From: Bacteroidota bacterium
Lineage (GTDB): Bacteria; Bacteroidota; Bacteroidia; AKYH767-A; OLB10
Direction of reading: 5' to 3'
DNA: 64,000 nucleotides
NCBI GenBank assembly: GCA_016717725.1
Contig: JADKFA010000016.1
Span: 1 to 64,000 of the forward strand
Both the position numbers and the translations under genes were made by a program. Every line of letters starts with the position of its first letter. Positions within the stretch are counted from its first letter, which is position 1. Below are positions 19,769 through 30,220 of this stretch, one piece after another. A model generated the notes under the pieces. The model searched no databases. It worked only from the letters and a program-made list of their open reading frames with translations, and was not told the origin of the DNA.

Positions 19769-19811
19769 CGCCCTGAATAAAACGGGGATTTTTCCAATTT
19801 TATTCAGGGCG
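19769..19811. terminator. Strong hairpin downstream of greA
   Basis: CGCCCTGAATAAAA (19769-19782) pairs perfectly with TTTTATTCAGGGCG (19798-19811) across a 15-base loop. It lies about 65 bases after the greA stop on the minus strand and is followed there by a T-rich stretch. It is probably the greA terminator and separates greA from the second giant gene. Confidence 0.6.
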
Positions 19812-19877
19812 AGAAGTAATAACAGACAAAATTCAAATTGGTGAATTTAGCTATGCGTCCCAATTTATTTAAGAGTC

Positions 19878-20357
19878 CTAATTCGCTAAAGAAATATCCA
19901 ACACTTCAAACTTCACTACTCCTCCGGGAGTACTGATATCTGCAATTTCGCCTACTTTTTTACCTAGCAAACCGTGTCCAATAGGAGAAGAAACTGAAAT
20001 TTTTCCAGACTTCAAATCAGCTTCTGTTTCTGCTACTAAAACATAAGACATTTCAGCATTATTTTTCAGATTTTTTATTTTCACTTTGCACATAACAGAA
20101 ACCTGCGAGGTGTCGATTTTGGTTTCATCAATGATACGAACGCTAGCAACGATAGCTTCCATTTTAGATATTTTCAACTCTAAAAGACCTTGAGCATCTT
20201 TCGCAGCATCATATTCAGCATTTTCTGATAGATCACCTTTGTCCCTAGCTTCTGCAATTTGCTTGGAAATATTTGGACGATCAATAGATTTCAAATGATG
20301 CAATTCTTCTTGGAGCCTTTTCAAGCCTTCTTCGGTGAGATAAGTGATGTTTGACAT
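19878..20357 (-). CDS. greA: Transcript cleavage factor GreA
   Basis: GreA binds in the secondary channel of RNA polymerase and stimulates cleavage of backtracked transcripts. The ATG at 20357 gives 159 residues beginning MSNITYLTEEGLKRL, the standard GreA start; the longer open frame upstream runs through a hairpin and is not part of the gene. The N-terminal coiled coil has the tip acidic pair in GDLSENAEY (about residues 41-49), and the C-terminal FKBP-like domain has SPIGHGLLGKKVGE. It is oddly placed inside a surface-protein locus. Confidence 0.95.
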   Translation of the reverse strand: MSNITYLTEEGLKRLQEELHHLKSIDRPNISKQIAEARDKGDLSENAEYDAAKDAQGLLELKISKMEAIVASVRIIDETKIDTSQVSVMCKVKIKNLKNNAEMSYVLVAETEADLKSGKISVSSPIGHGLLGKKVGEIADISTPGGVVKFEVLDISLAN

Positions 20358-20390
20358 AACAAATAGTACTAATAGTAATGTATAAATAAC

Positions 20391-20427
20391 GCGGAAGACC
20401 TCTCCTTCAACAGGAGAGGCCTTCCGC
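20391..20427 (-). terminator. Hairpin between PorV-like gene and greA
   Basis: GCGGAAGaCCTCTCCT (20391-20406) pairs with its complement at 20412-20427, with a single mismatch and a 5-base loop. It starts 18 bases after the stop of the PorV-like gene on the minus strand. The T tail is weak, so it may end the receptor-cargo-barrel operon only in part and let some reading into greA. Confidence 0.6.
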
Positions 20428-20444
20428 AAATGTTGAATTAATGA

Positions 20445-21509
20445 CTAGAGATTAAATCGAGCTCCGATTGTATGAGTACCATCGAAGGTATCCGTAGCAC
20501 GGTAACCGTAATCTATGCCAAATGATTTTCCAGATTTGCCAAGGGGAACTTGAACTGATACACCAGCACTAAAACCGATTAATGCCGCAATCTCTTCATC
20601 GAAGATAGCATTCTTATCTTTCTTATCGACAGTATATCCAAGACGAACCATGAACAATTGACGGAATCCATATTCTGCGCCCATTCCAATTTGATCACGA
20701 ATGAAAGAATTAGAAGTAAAAGAGGCTGCAGGAGTAATGCGATGATCTTCGTTTAGTTTGATATCGTAAGAAACACCAATAGCTACTAAAGAAGGCATTT
20801 CGAAACGCTCCACTCTTTGTTGTTGAAGTACATTGATATTGGCACCAGCATTGTCATTTCTATATGACAAACCTTCCCCATCAAACTTCATTGGTGTACC
20901 TACGTTACGAAGAGAAATTCCGAATTTCAAATTATCCTTCGCTTCATTAAATCCTGTGATGTATTGAATACCGGCATCTACAACAACGCCTTGAGCTTTC
21001 ACATCATTTATAGATTCAGAGATCATACGGATACTCATTCCACCATAAATACTATTACTAAACTCCTTAGCATAGCTAAATCCTATAGTTAAGAATTGTG
21101 GAGCAAATGTACCAATACCACCATCAGGCTGAGCTTCTGTTGTACGATCGATTTCACCAAATTTCATAGAAGAAACATTGATTCCCATGGAACCAGATTC
21201 GCCAACTTTCTGAGCGACACCAAAAGAAGAGATTTTGATATCAGAACCTTTCAGCCAGTCTGTTTGAGCGAATACAATTTCAGTTCCTTTATTATGTCCC
21301 ATTCCTGCAACATTTAAACCGAGAGCTTCAACACCACGCACTAGGGCGATGTTACATCCTCCCCAACCAGCGGTACGAGCCCAAGGGTTGATGAGTAATT
21401 CATTCGCACCAGCTTGCCCGGCACGATCTTCATTTCCAGCAAATGCAGGTACCCCATAAAGGCTCATTGCAGCAGAGAAGATGGATATATATTTTATAAG
21501 TTTTTTCAT
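20445..21509 (-). CDS. PorV/PorQ-family outer-membrane protein
   Basis: The 354-residue protein starts with a signal peptide (KKLIKYISIFSAAMSLYGVPAFA) and continues as a FadL-like beta barrel with many alternating strands. Family hallmarks are the early NPWARTAGWGG-type segment, AQTDWLKG and repeated GxSY strands, ending in a terminal aromatic strand. PorV-type proteins shuttle T9SS cargo from the translocon to the attachment complex. It is 33 bases downstream of the giant cargo gene and shares its operon, which suggests a dedicated partner. It could alternatively be a PorP/FadL-like channel. Confidence 0.75.
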   Translation of the reverse strand: MKKLIKYISIFSAAMSLYGVPAFAGNEDRAGQAGANELLINPWARTAGWGGCNIALVRGVEALGLNVAGMGHNKGTEIVFAQTDWLKGSDIKISSFGVAQKVGESGSMGINVSSMKFGEIDRTTEAQPDGGIGTFAPQFLTIGFSYAKEFSNSIYGGMSIRMISESINDVKAQGVVVDAGIQYITGFNEAKDNLKFGISLRNVGTPMKFDGEGLSYRNDNAGANINVLQQQRVERFEMPSLVAIGVSYDIKLNEDHRITPAASFTSNSFIRDQIGMGAEYGFRQLFMVRLGYTVDKKDKNAIFDEEIAALIGFSAGVSVQVPLGKSGKSFGIDYGYRATDTFDGTHTIGARFNL

Positions 21510-21542
21510 ACTAGATCAGGATTATTTTTTACCAATGAATAA

Positions 21543-24500
21543 TTAGAAGGAATCAAGGTCAATAGGTCTCATTATTCCAAACCATTTCACCACTTTTTCA
21601 CCGAGTGCTCCAGCATCTACATGAATAATATAAACACCACTGGCAACTGTTATTCCACTTGTATTTTTCAAATCCCAATCGAGAGTTGTAGCCAAGTTGA
21701 AATCTTGTCCTTCTTCAATCGCTAATCCGTCAGTCACATCAGAAGGAACGTCGCGTTTAAACTGTCGAATTAAAGTTCCATTTACGGTATAGATAGTCAC
21801 CGTACATTTACTTGGCAAGTTGGTAACACGAACTCTATTATCCAACTGATCCACTCTTGTTCTTTCATAGGTTGAATAGGCATAGTATGGATTAGGAACC
21901 ACACGGATATAATCCAATGCGTTCTTCGCTAATTCAGTTTGACCTGTGCTTGCAACTTCCGATTGAGAAACTTCAAATTCATACAAAGGATTGCTATTAT
22001 TTACAGCAGTTGCTCCAATAGAATTAAAGATTTTGTAATCTTTAGCAACGCGCAAACGAATTTTCACATCTGATTCTAAGACCGAATATCCTTCATTTAA
22101 TAATGGTAAGCTTGTCCAAATACAATCCTTAAATGCATTACGTTTTCCTACGACAGAATTCAATGATAACATCGTATTTAAACCTGCTCCGTTATCATAA
22201 ATTGGAACGTCGTTTACTGTAATTCCATTTTTGTTAAAGATGTATATGTAATGCATACCTCCATTAGATAATCGACCATTCGAATCTAATCCTCCATTCG
22301 AAGAAGGGTTAAATAGCATATCTCTACTATTCTGAGCCAAATCAAGAGAAGAATTTTCTCCGAACACTATATTCAATCGTTCACCAGTTTCTACATTAAT
22401 TGCATACCCTGGAAACCAGCCCATTCCTTGATCCGAAATAAAGTCTGCATCGTTTGGATCAGAAGAAATCACTCCATCACCTACATTTCCGTTCTTATCT
22501 ACAGAAGCATGTTTACGCTTATCGAACTTTTTCGCAGCACCTATATTTGGCATGGTATCTTCTCCTGTTTCTACCACTACACAACGTGTCCATTTGCTCT
22601 TTTCACTTGTTAAGACTACATCAACACTCGCTAAATAATTCCATTTAGCTAATGCTTCAATTGCACCTATATTTAATTTTGGTAAACCGATGTTAGCTCT
22701 CGAAGTTAATTTAAAGGGAGCCCATGTTCCACCAATGATGCCTTCATAATCTTGTTTATCATCGCCTAAGTCACCAACCTCTTCTCCTGCAAGAATCCAA
22801 TTCCTTTCTACAGTTGAGTTATCAGAATCAGCAATTCCACCTAACCATGGTTTAGATGCATTAGTGTATGTTTTTGTAGCTTCTAAGAAACCATTGCCGA
22901 CAGCACCATCACCAGGTTCTAATCCAGTAATTTTAAAAATATTGAAAGCTAATTTATTGTTTTCTAACAACTGCTCATATTTGCTACTGAACGGCGAAAA
23001 GCAACGATCAATCATAATCTCACATGTTCCAGTACCACCAGTATAAGTTCCAGTTGCTCCAACTGTTTTTACAAAGAACTCATTTGGATTTAAAGTAAAT
23101 CCTTCAACCAAGAAGAAATTTTTGTTTATACCACTAGTAGATGTAATCCCACCAACGTTATCAAGCAACACATACATTCCTTTTTCAATATTTCCTAAAG
23201 ATGCGGTTGTAATTATTAATGTATCCTTATCATCAGCGCCGCCTTGAGAGATGTTGATATTTGATACGGTTAACACGGTAGGAGATTGATTCAATATTCC
23301 ATAAAACCCGTCATTATCTACTCCATCAAACATCACCTTAAACCCACCACCTTTTAAACGTAGTGGATCATAGGTAGTAACATCTATGGGACCACGACCT
23401 GGTTGGTATACTGGATTCAAGGCACGATTATCAGCACTATTTAAAATTTCAGTTACCGTTTCATCAGTAAGATCCAACACATTTCCCCCGTTACCGGTTC
23501 CTTCAATACGTTTAATCTTAAACCCATCTCCAAAACTCACATTTGCAATCATTCCACCATTATTCACTACTTGTTTATGTGGAATTGCAGAATATACTTT
23601 TACATTCTTTCTACCTTGCAAATAAGGTTCAGGTTGAGAATTCGCTGTATTTGGAGATAATGGATCAAAGTCACGGAAGTTATTACTTGCATAAGAGATC
23701 ACTAAGAAATAATAAGGAGAATAATTAGCAAGCGGCTTCAACGTAAACATATCTTGTGTAATGATGAAATTATGATTAATTCCTCCATTCACCTCTTCTG
23801 CTTTCAGAGTAGGTACGTATGCATTCAATGCATTATCAAAAGTAAAGTTCACCAATTGTTTCACATCATCTTTCAAATCAATTTGAGCCATTAACTTTGC
23901 TTTTGCAGGATCATTGATATCGGAAACAGAAACATTTCTATCACTTACTTGGTATACCTTATAGCCTTGGAATTTAAAACTACGTTCATCTGTAGTTAGT
24001 GTATCAAAGGTTACAGTAGAATCATTCACTTGTACTGCAACTACTCCTGGGATGTTTTTATCAAACTGAGAATACGCTTCTACTTTGTCATTACGAGTAT
24101 TCTCGATACTTAAAATAATTTGACGATCCATTTCACGAATAGCTAAGTTTGGTGCATCGGGTCCATCCAATACAGCAAAGCAGTTATTAAATAAACGCTG
24201 AGCCAAATCATCGGCACGCTTAATCACACTTACAGAAGCTAAAGGACCTCCTGTGGCGGCACGACCCCAAACAACACCAGTTGTAATGTAATTCACAGCT
24301 CCTGGTTGCAAGGTAAAGATACCTGCTGATTGTAACCAACGCATATCTGTTGGTAGTAAACTTGCGGTTACCATGGTCCAAGGAGTAGCGAAATTAGGAT
24401 CCGTTGTACCAGGGAACATAAACTCACATGGAGTTGTGGTTGCTCCAGTTCCAGCACCACGACCATCTCCACCATAGGTTACGGTTTGTCCATCAAGCCA

Positions 24501-25721
24501 AGAACCACTTAAATATTGATAATAATCATCCGAAACATCAGGATTTCCATTAGCTGCACCATTAGTATTAGTATAATAAACGAAACGCGACATGGTAATT
24601 TGCTCACCGGGTTCATCTAATTGACCATCGCGATTATTATCAATTCCATCAGCAGTATCAGCAAGTGGTCCTTGGAAAAAATCGATTCCTACTGCAGGAG
24701 GATTCAATCCATAACCACCACCACCATCATCATCTGGATCACCATTATAGCAATAGCCAAGACCTAAACCAACATCACAACCTACATAGTCATCCGATGC
24801 ATTTCCTAAGTCTGGATCACACCAAACTCCAAAATAAGTTGAGTCTAAAGTATTACTTGAACGATTAATGATTTGATACTTGTAAAAAGTCATAAAGTTA
24901 ATATCATTCGAAGTGCTGAATGCAAAAGCTTGTGCTCTAATTTCAAGGCCAATAGGGTTGCTGTTTGTTTCAGTTTTAAGACCTCCTACATCATTAAACA
25001 CCCACCAAATACTTTCATCACCAAATAAATAATCATTACAAATGGTTTCGCCAGTATTTGGATCTGTTGGATAATCTCCATCCAATTTGAAAAAAGGATA
25101 ATCCCCATCTTCATAATTATAGGTACCATCATTATTTGCATCAAAATAAGGAGCTAAATTGGGCAATTCACCATTAGCAACATTTCCATTTCCAGGCCAT
25201 GTTTCTATATCTGTTGTAGTAGTTCCATCTGCAATAAAATTTTCAACGTCTTCACGCTTGATCGACCAAAATCTATCAAATTCAATACATCGTGGATCAG
25301 CAATACCTACTGCACCCGTATTTACATCTTTAGAAATAGGACCTCCCCAGAAATCATTACCTCCAGCTTGGCGATAGGTTTGAGCAGCAACAAATAATTG
25401 ATTGCTTTGATCATAACCACCAATCCAAAGTGCTCCAGAGTAGATTGAATTTTTATTTGATCCAATGGGAACTTCATAATAAGGTGTTTGTCCAATTGGA
25501 TCCCACCATAAGTCACCACCCACTAAAACACGTGCTCTCACTTGATTCACATCAAGATCGATTTGTGCAGTAGTGTTTGGGCAAGTCGCTGCGACCTTTG
25601 CTACATTATTTGGCGTAGCGGCCAATCGATTGGCACCGACATTCATTTTGGCGAACGAAGATGCAGACCAGACCAAGGCCAGAACTAGGCTGAAGGAGAT
25701 CTTATATTTAATCATTTTCAT
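21543..25721 (-). CDS. Giant T9SS surface protein, paralog 1, intact
   Basis: A 1392-residue secreted protein with an N-terminal signal peptide (residues about 1-24) and a C-terminal T9SS-like sorting domain (from about residue 1290: PNPYYAYSTYE, GTLIRQFKRD, SGVYIIHVDAG, VVKWFGIMR). Two loops resemble EF-hand or dockerin Ca sites: DANNDGTYNYED (residues 194-205) and DNNRDGQLDE (361-370). It matches the second giant gene over nearly its whole length except for about 83 extra residues around 801-905. It follows the TonB-dependent receptor by 29 bases. No enzyme signature is seen; a surface-exposed binding or structural role is inferred. Confidence 0.75.
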   Translation of the reverse strand: MKMIKYKISFSLVLALVWSASSFAKMNVGANRLAATPNNVAKVAATCPNTTAQIDLDVNQVRARVLVGGDLWWDPIGQTPYYEVPIGSNKNSIYSGALWIGGYDQSNQLFVAAQTYRQAGGNDFWGGPISKDVNTGAVGIADPRCIEFDRFWSIKREDVENFIADGTTTTDIETWPGNGNVANGELPNLAPYFDANNDGTYNYEDGDYPFFKLDGDYPTDPNTGETICNDYLFGDESIWWVFNDVGGLKTETNSNPIGLEIRAQAFAFSTSNDINFMTFYKYQIINRSSNTLDSTYFGVWCDPDLGNASDDYVGCDVGLGLGYCYNGDPDDDGGGGYGLNPPAVGIDFFQGPLADTADGIDNNRDGQLDEPGEQITMSRFVYYTNTNGAANGNPDVSDDYYQYLSGSWLDGQTVTYGGDGRGAGTGATTTPCEFMFPGTTDPNFATPWTMVTASLLPTDMRWLQSAGIFTLQPGAVNYITTGVVWGRAATGGPLASVSVIKRADDLAQRLFNNCFAVLDGPDAPNLAIREMDRQIILSIENTRNDKVEAYSQFDKNIPGVVAVQVNDSTVTFDTLTTDERSFKFQGYKVYQVSDRNVSVSDINDPAKAKLMAQIDLKDDVKQLVNFTFDNALNAYVPTLKAEEVNGGINHNFIITQDMFTLKPLANYSPYYFLVISYASNNFRDFDPLSPNTANSQPEPYLQGRKNVKVYSAIPHKQVVNNGGMIANVSFGDGFKIKRIEGTGNGGNVLDLTDETVTEILNSADNRALNPVYQPGRGPIDVTTYDPLRLKGGGFKVMFDGVDNDGFYGILNQSPTVLTVSNINISQGGADDKDTLIITTASLGNIEKGMYVLLDNVGGITSTSGINKNFFLVEGFTLNPNEFFVKTVGATGTYTGGTGTCEIMIDRCFSPFSSKYEQLLENNKLAFNIFKITGLEPGDGAVGNGFLEATKTYTNASKPWLGGIADSDNSTVERNWILAGEEVGDLGDDKQDYEGIIGGTWAPFKLTSRANIGLPKLNIGAIEALAKWNYLASVDVVLTSEKSKWTRCVVVETGEDTMPNIGAAKKFDKRKHASVDKNGNVGDGVISSDPNDADFISDQGMGWFPGYAINVETGERLNIVFGENSSLDLAQNSRDMLFNPSSNGGLDSNGRLSNGGMHYIYIFNKNGITVNDVPIYDNGAGLNTMLSLNSVVGKRNAFKDCIWTSLPLLNEGYSVLESDVKIRLRVAKDYKIFNSIGATAVNNSNPLYEFEVSQSEVASTGQTELAKNALDYIRVVPNPYYAYSTYERTRVDQLDNRVRVTNLPSKCTVTIYTVNGTLIRQFKRDVPSDVTDGLAIEEGQDFNLATTLDWDLKNTSGITVASGVYIIHVDAGALGEKVVKWFGIMRPIDLDSF

Positions 25722-25750
25722 AACGTTAATTTCAGGTTTTAAGGTTCAAA

Positions 25751-28700
25751 TTAAAAATCGAAACGAAGACCGAGACGAGTACGACGTGGTAAACTGTAAT
25801 TGTCAGGATTCTGAATTCGGATATTATACTGATCGATGAAAGCTTGTGGGTCAACCTGTGCGTTTGCCATTTGCTGTCCGTCTGGAGAATTAATAAATCC
25901 ATCATCTTTTGCATTACCTGTAGCACGATAAACGCCAGTAACATTTTGTGTATTCAACACATTTTGTACTAATATGTAGACATTTAAAGTTGCCGTCTTT
26001 TTATCAGACAATTTTAAGTTGATGTCTTTTTCTAATCTTGCATCAATACGGAACTGCCATGGAGTACGAGCTCCATTAATAATTCCCTCAACAGCACGTT
26101 GCCCATTATCCTGCCATCCGATTGCTGCACCTTCTTGAGTTGCTTTCAACTGTCTTGTGTATGGAGTTCCTGAATTAGTTTTGAAAACTACGTTAGCTCC
26201 TGTGTTTTGTAAGATTGGCTTACCCCATAATAGAGGACCATTGTAAGCACTTCCTTCTCCATAACGATAATCAAGTGAAACAGTAATAGCGTGACGTGTA
26301 TCGAAATCTAATGGAACGATAAAACGAACATTAGGTTGATCGGTATCGGTTAACTCTAAGTTAGTAGTCGCACCTGAACCAGTACCATCAGCAAACTGCA
26401 ATGTATAATTTGCCATCATACGGATATTTCCAGTTCTACGTAAATCATAAATTAAAGACATTCCTTTTACAGTTCCAAAATCAATATTTCCATAAGAAGT
26501 ATAAGTATTTGGATAAGCAAAATTTATTTTAGTTGCTTGAATCATGTTTTTCAATTCACGATAGAAAGCAGAAATAGTAAATGCGGAACTCTTACTTACC
26601 ACTTGCTTAAATCCAATTTCATAATCAGTAGTTCGCTCAGGAAGTAAACCTGCATTATTGATCAATCCATCAGGATTACGTTGTAATGCCAAATACTCCA
26701 TAGGGTCATTACGTAAATTTGAAGATGGACGTTGAGTTAATACATCATAATGTGCAAAGAATTGAGCTTGGTCAGTAATTGAGAAACTAAATGCAACACG
26801 AGGCATGATCACAATTTGTGGCTCATAATCTTTAAATACTGCATCTACATTCCAATCTTCACCAGCAAACGTACCTGCTCCACTTTTTTCTGCAGGAACA
26901 ATTGTTCCGAAAGAAGATTGTTGAGCAATTAAATCAGGATTCGAAACAATTTGACCATTTGCATCATACCACACAGCTCCATCACGATAACCGATAACAG
27001 AAGTGAGATCATTTGCGGACTCAATGTACGGAACGAAATCATCGCCAATGTTGTCTGGCTTATTTGCAATTGCTACAGGATAATTTCCTACATTATATGC
27101 ATCCATCAAAAGGAACTGATCCTTTAATTGTTTTTGATTTGCATCAAAACGATCGATACGCAAACCGATATTGAAGTTCAAATTATCAATAGCGAAGTTA
27201 TCTTGAATGTATGCGGACATGTAAGTTGGTCGGAAAGCATCGATTTCACGAGTAAAGACACCGTTTTCTTTTTTAGTGAAGAAATCTTTGAATGAAGCTT
27301 TTCCGGTATAATTTTCACCCTTATAATCATACCCATAATAAAAACCAAGTAAGTTCGTATTGATTAACTCATCTGGGGTGAACATTCCAATGTCTAATTG
27401 ATCAGGTGACAATGCATCAAAATCAACATATTCATTGTTTGCATAACCTAAACTACTTCTAATGTTTTCATAGAATCCATTAATAACATTTCCAGTTTCA
27501 GGATCAATGTTTGGAGTATAACCCATACCATAATCCTTTGTAATAATTCCAGTTACGAAATCGGTATCTGAACTTATGAAATTACTCAAATCTTCTAACA
27601 ATAAGTTAAAATTTGCTTGGTTTCGTCCAGTAGTCCATAATCCACGTGGTGCTAAACTATATGCGCGATCAACACGTTGTTCAAATTCAAACCCAACTTG
27701 AATAGCATGCTTTTTTATATCTGCATTACCACTAAATACAAAACGGTATTGATCATTGTTTGAATCTTGATAAAGGTTACGTTGGTTACCCATTGCTTCC
27801 CAAATTGCCATAACACTTCGAACACCATCACCGTTTCTAACTCCTCCTGGACCAAGAATTGCATTCAGGTTATTAAAAGGTATGCTACTTGAATTAGCAG
27901 ACATGAAATCATAAGCAGTAACATTATAAGCCTCTGTTAATGGATTTATACCAGCTGGTGTATAAGTGAAATTGTCTTGGTATTGAGGTCCAAAGTAAAA
28001 GAAACTTGGATCTTCTCCTAGGTCTATTCTTGGGTCTCTTTGCCCAAATGTTTTCACACGATTTGAATTAAACTTACCAAACCAACCATAATTCCAGAAA
28101 TTGTTCTTGTGGTCAGGATCTTGATTCGTTTGTTGGTTCTTATTATATTCCGCTTGGAATGTAAAATATACATTTTTGAATGCGGAAGAATTAGCACCTT
28201 CTTCTGATTTATAGGTAGAAGCAATTCGCTGTGTTACACGCGCAAAAATTCGATAGTCTGTATCCTTAATATTAGGATTTTCTTCGAAATTTAATGCTGC
28301 TCGATTAATTGCAAAACTAGTTCTGTCATTAACATTAAATGACCCGCCTAAAGTAATAGTTGTATTATCTACAGGTTGGAAATCAAGTTTCGCTGTGAAA
28401 CGATAACCTAATTGTTCAACATTGTTTTTATTATCAACTTTTTCGAAATCATCTGCTTTAAATAAAGCTGCAACACTATTGGATCCTGCACCGCCTGATG
28501 TCAAAAATGGAATAATTGGACTTGCTTTATATCTATTATAAACATCATCCTTTAATTGATACATACCAAATGCAGAAGGATCAGGATCTTTATCCAATTG
28601 AAGTTCGCCACTTACAAAAAAACCAAGCAAAGCTTTACTTGTTCCATTCTCTAATTTCCTCATTAAAATTGGTCCTGATAAGTTACCAGAAACAAGGTTA

Positions 28701-29443
28701 TAGCCATATGCATCCAATACTTCTGAAGTTACCAATTCGATACCACCAGAAAATTGTTTAGACGGTCCACGTGTTGTGATACTGATGATACCACCCGTAG
28801 CATCTCCGTATTGAGCAGGTGTTCCACCAACGATTGTAGTTACTTGCTCTACACCAGATTGAGGAAGACGATTTGATCCTCGAATACGAATACCATCTAC
28901 ATAGTAATCGGTACCATCTGAACGTGATCCTCTCACATTCACATCATCACCATCATCTTTTTGGAAAATACCAGCAGATTGAGCAGCAACTGAACGAACA
29001 TCTCTTGTTGGAGCTGCTTCAATTTCATCACGAGTCATCGTAGCTCCTACAGAAGTATTACCTTTATCAATCAAAGGCACTTTGTAGGCAATGATTTCAA
29101 CTTCCTTCGTTTCAACCACTTTTTTTCCTACGGATAAATCCTGGAAAGTGATTTTGTCATTGGATACCAAAACTCCTGTAATTACTAAGTCGGTGTAACC
29201 AACATAAGTAACTTTAAGAGTATAAGCTCCGGGTTGCAATGGCTTGATGGTATACTCACCATCAAAATCCGATTGGGCACCACCAACTTGAGTACCATTC
29301 ATTTCTGCTACAACCGATGCGAATGGCAATGGTTCTTTTGTAGCCTTGTCTAGAATTTTACCTCGAATTGCACCAGTTTGGGCCATAGAGCCTGCAGTTG
29401 CAACCAGAAGAAATACTAGTGTTAAGTAGACATTCCTTATCAT
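25751..29443 (-). CDS. TonB-dependent receptor with carboxypeptidase-like regulatory domain
   Basis: This outer-membrane receptor of 1230 residues has a signal peptide ending near AGSMAQ, a carboxypeptidase-regulatory-like beta domain (GAIRGKILDKATKEPLPFAS, residues about 24-110), a plug domain (about 130-235, with DDGDDVNVRGSRSDGTDYYVDG broken into typical plug motifs), and a long barrel ending in an aromatic residue (GLRFDF). It takes up a ligand with energy from TonB. It is first in an operon with the giant cargo and PorV-like genes and has a probable promoter at 29500-29530. The ligand is unknown. Confidence 0.88.
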   Translation of the reverse strand: MIRNVYLTLVFLLVATAGSMAQTGAIRGKILDKATKEPLPFASVVAEMNGTQVGGAQSDFDGEYTIKPLQPGAYTLKVTYVGYTDLVITGVLVSNDKITFQDLSVGKKVVETKEVEIIAYKVPLIDKGNTSVGATMTRDEIEAAPTRDVRSVAAQSAGIFQKDDGDDVNVRGSRSDGTDYYVDGIRIRGSNRLPQSGVEQVTTIVGGTPAQYGDATGGIISITTRGPSKQFSGGIELVTSEVLDAYGYNLVSGNLSGPILMRKLENGTSKALLGFFVSGELQLDKDPDPSAFGMYQLKDDVYNRYKASPIIPFLTSGGAGSNSVAALFKADDFEKVDNKNNVEQLGYRFTAKLDFQPVDNTTITLGGSFNVNDRTSFAINRAALNFEENPNIKDTDYRIFARVTQRIASTYKSEEGANSSAFKNVYFTFQAEYNKNQQTNQDPDHKNNFWNYGWFGKFNSNRVKTFGQRDPRIDLGEDPSFFYFGPQYQDNFTYTPAGINPLTEAYNVTAYDFMSANSSSIPFNNLNAILGPGGVRNGDGVRSVMAIWEAMGNQRNLYQDSNNDQYRFVFSGNADIKKHAIQVGFEFEQRVDRAYSLAPRGLWTTGRNQANFNLLLEDLSNFISSDTDFVTGIITKDYGMGYTPNIDPETGNVINGFYENIRSSLGYANNEYVDFDALSPDQLDIGMFTPDELINTNLLGFYYGYDYKGENYTGKASFKDFFTKKENGVFTREIDAFRPTYMSAYIQDNFAIDNLNFNIGLRIDRFDANQKQLKDQFLLMDAYNVGNYPVAIANKPDNIGDDFVPYIESANDLTSVIGYRDGAVWYDANGQIVSNPDLIAQQSSFGTIVPAEKSGAGTFAGEDWNVDAVFKDYEPQIVIMPRVAFSFSITDQAQFFAHYDVLTQRPSSNLRNDPMEYLALQRNPDGLINNAGLLPERTTDYEIGFKQVVSKSSAFTISAFYRELKNMIQATKINFAYPNTYTSYGNIDFGTVKGMSLIYDLRRTGNIRMMANYTLQFADGTGSGATTNLELTDTDQPNVRFIVPLDFDTRHAITVSLDYRYGEGSAYNGPLLWGKPILQNTGANVVFKTNSGTPYTRQLKATQEGAAIGWQDNGQRAVEGIINGARTPWQFRIDARLEKDINLKLSDKKTATLNVYILVQNVLNTQNVTGVYRATGNAKDDGFINSPDGQQMANAQVDPQAFIDQYNIRIQNPDNYSLPRRTRLGLRFDF

Positions 29444-29499
29444 AGAGTTAGGTTTATTATCAATTTCAGAGTTAATGTTAGGTTAATTTTGGTAGGGGT

Positions 29500-29530
29500 T
29501 AAAAATAGAAACAATTAAATAGAATTTCAA
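29500..29530 (-). promoter_or_regulatory. Bacteroidota promoter of the surface operon
   Basis: On the minus strand TTG (29530-29528) is followed after 20 bases by TATTTTTA (29507-29500), one mismatch from TAnnTTTG. It would start transcription about 50 bases before the receptor ATG. Confidence 0.45.
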
Positions 29531-29570
29531 AATGCTTGTGTCATCATTTTATAGTTTTCAACATTTTAGT

Positions 29571-30014
29571 TCATCGAAAATGCTGGTGCTTTAATAACTC
29601 ATTGATTACCATTGCGCGCTTCCAGTCAACAGTTCCATTTCTTATTTGGTAAGAAAGTTCCTGAGCAAACTCATTTGCTCCAGTTTCATCAATTTCATCG
29701 AGTATTTGGACTTGAGAAACCATTATTTCATCATTTTTTAAGCTGTTTTTTCGCTGATTTTCGATTTCAGTAATCTTTATCTTTTCTGGTTTTGGAATTA
29801 CTGAACTTCTTAAGTTTTTTCCTTTTTCCTGATGTTTAATCTTTTTACGCTCTCTCTCATCGGTAATTACTGTTTCTAGTTGACCTTCAAAAGGTTTCGT
29901 CCAGGATTCAGGTAATATGCTTTTTTCATCCTTTTGCTTCCCTTTAGCACTCAGCAGTTTAGAAAACAACCAAATGATTCCGATGACTATATATACGAGC
30001 ACTTTAAATTCCAT
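29571..30014 (-). CDS. Small membrane-anchored hypothetical protein
   Basis: The 147-residue protein has one N-terminal transmembrane helix (FKVLVYIVIGIIWLFSKLL, residues 3-21), then a long charged, Lys- and Glu-rich, probably disordered region and a more ordered C-terminal segment (about residues 110-147). It would sit in the inner membrane with the tail in the cytoplasm. It is divergent from smc across about 200 bases. I do not recognise the family. Confidence 0.65.
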   Translation of the reverse strand: MEFKVLVYIVIGIIWLFSKLLSAKGKQKDEKSILPESWTKPFEGQLETVITDERERKKIKHQEKGKNLRSSVIPKPEKIKITEIENQRKNSLKNDEIMVSQVQILDEIDETGANEFAQELSYQIRNGTVDWKRAMVINELLKHQHFR

Positions 30015-30220
30015 AGGTCCAAATTAAACACTTTTCAACACAATAAGTGTCATGCTGGCATCAGACCGATCTGTTTTTTACATTTGCATTGCGAAACGAA
30101 AGAAAAGAGGATACTAAAATTTCGGTCGGATCTTTCCTAAAGATTCATAATTTGCATCATTCTAAATGAGAGAGCGGCTCGCGTAAAATCGCGGGCATTC
30201 TTTTCTTTACTAAAAGTAAC

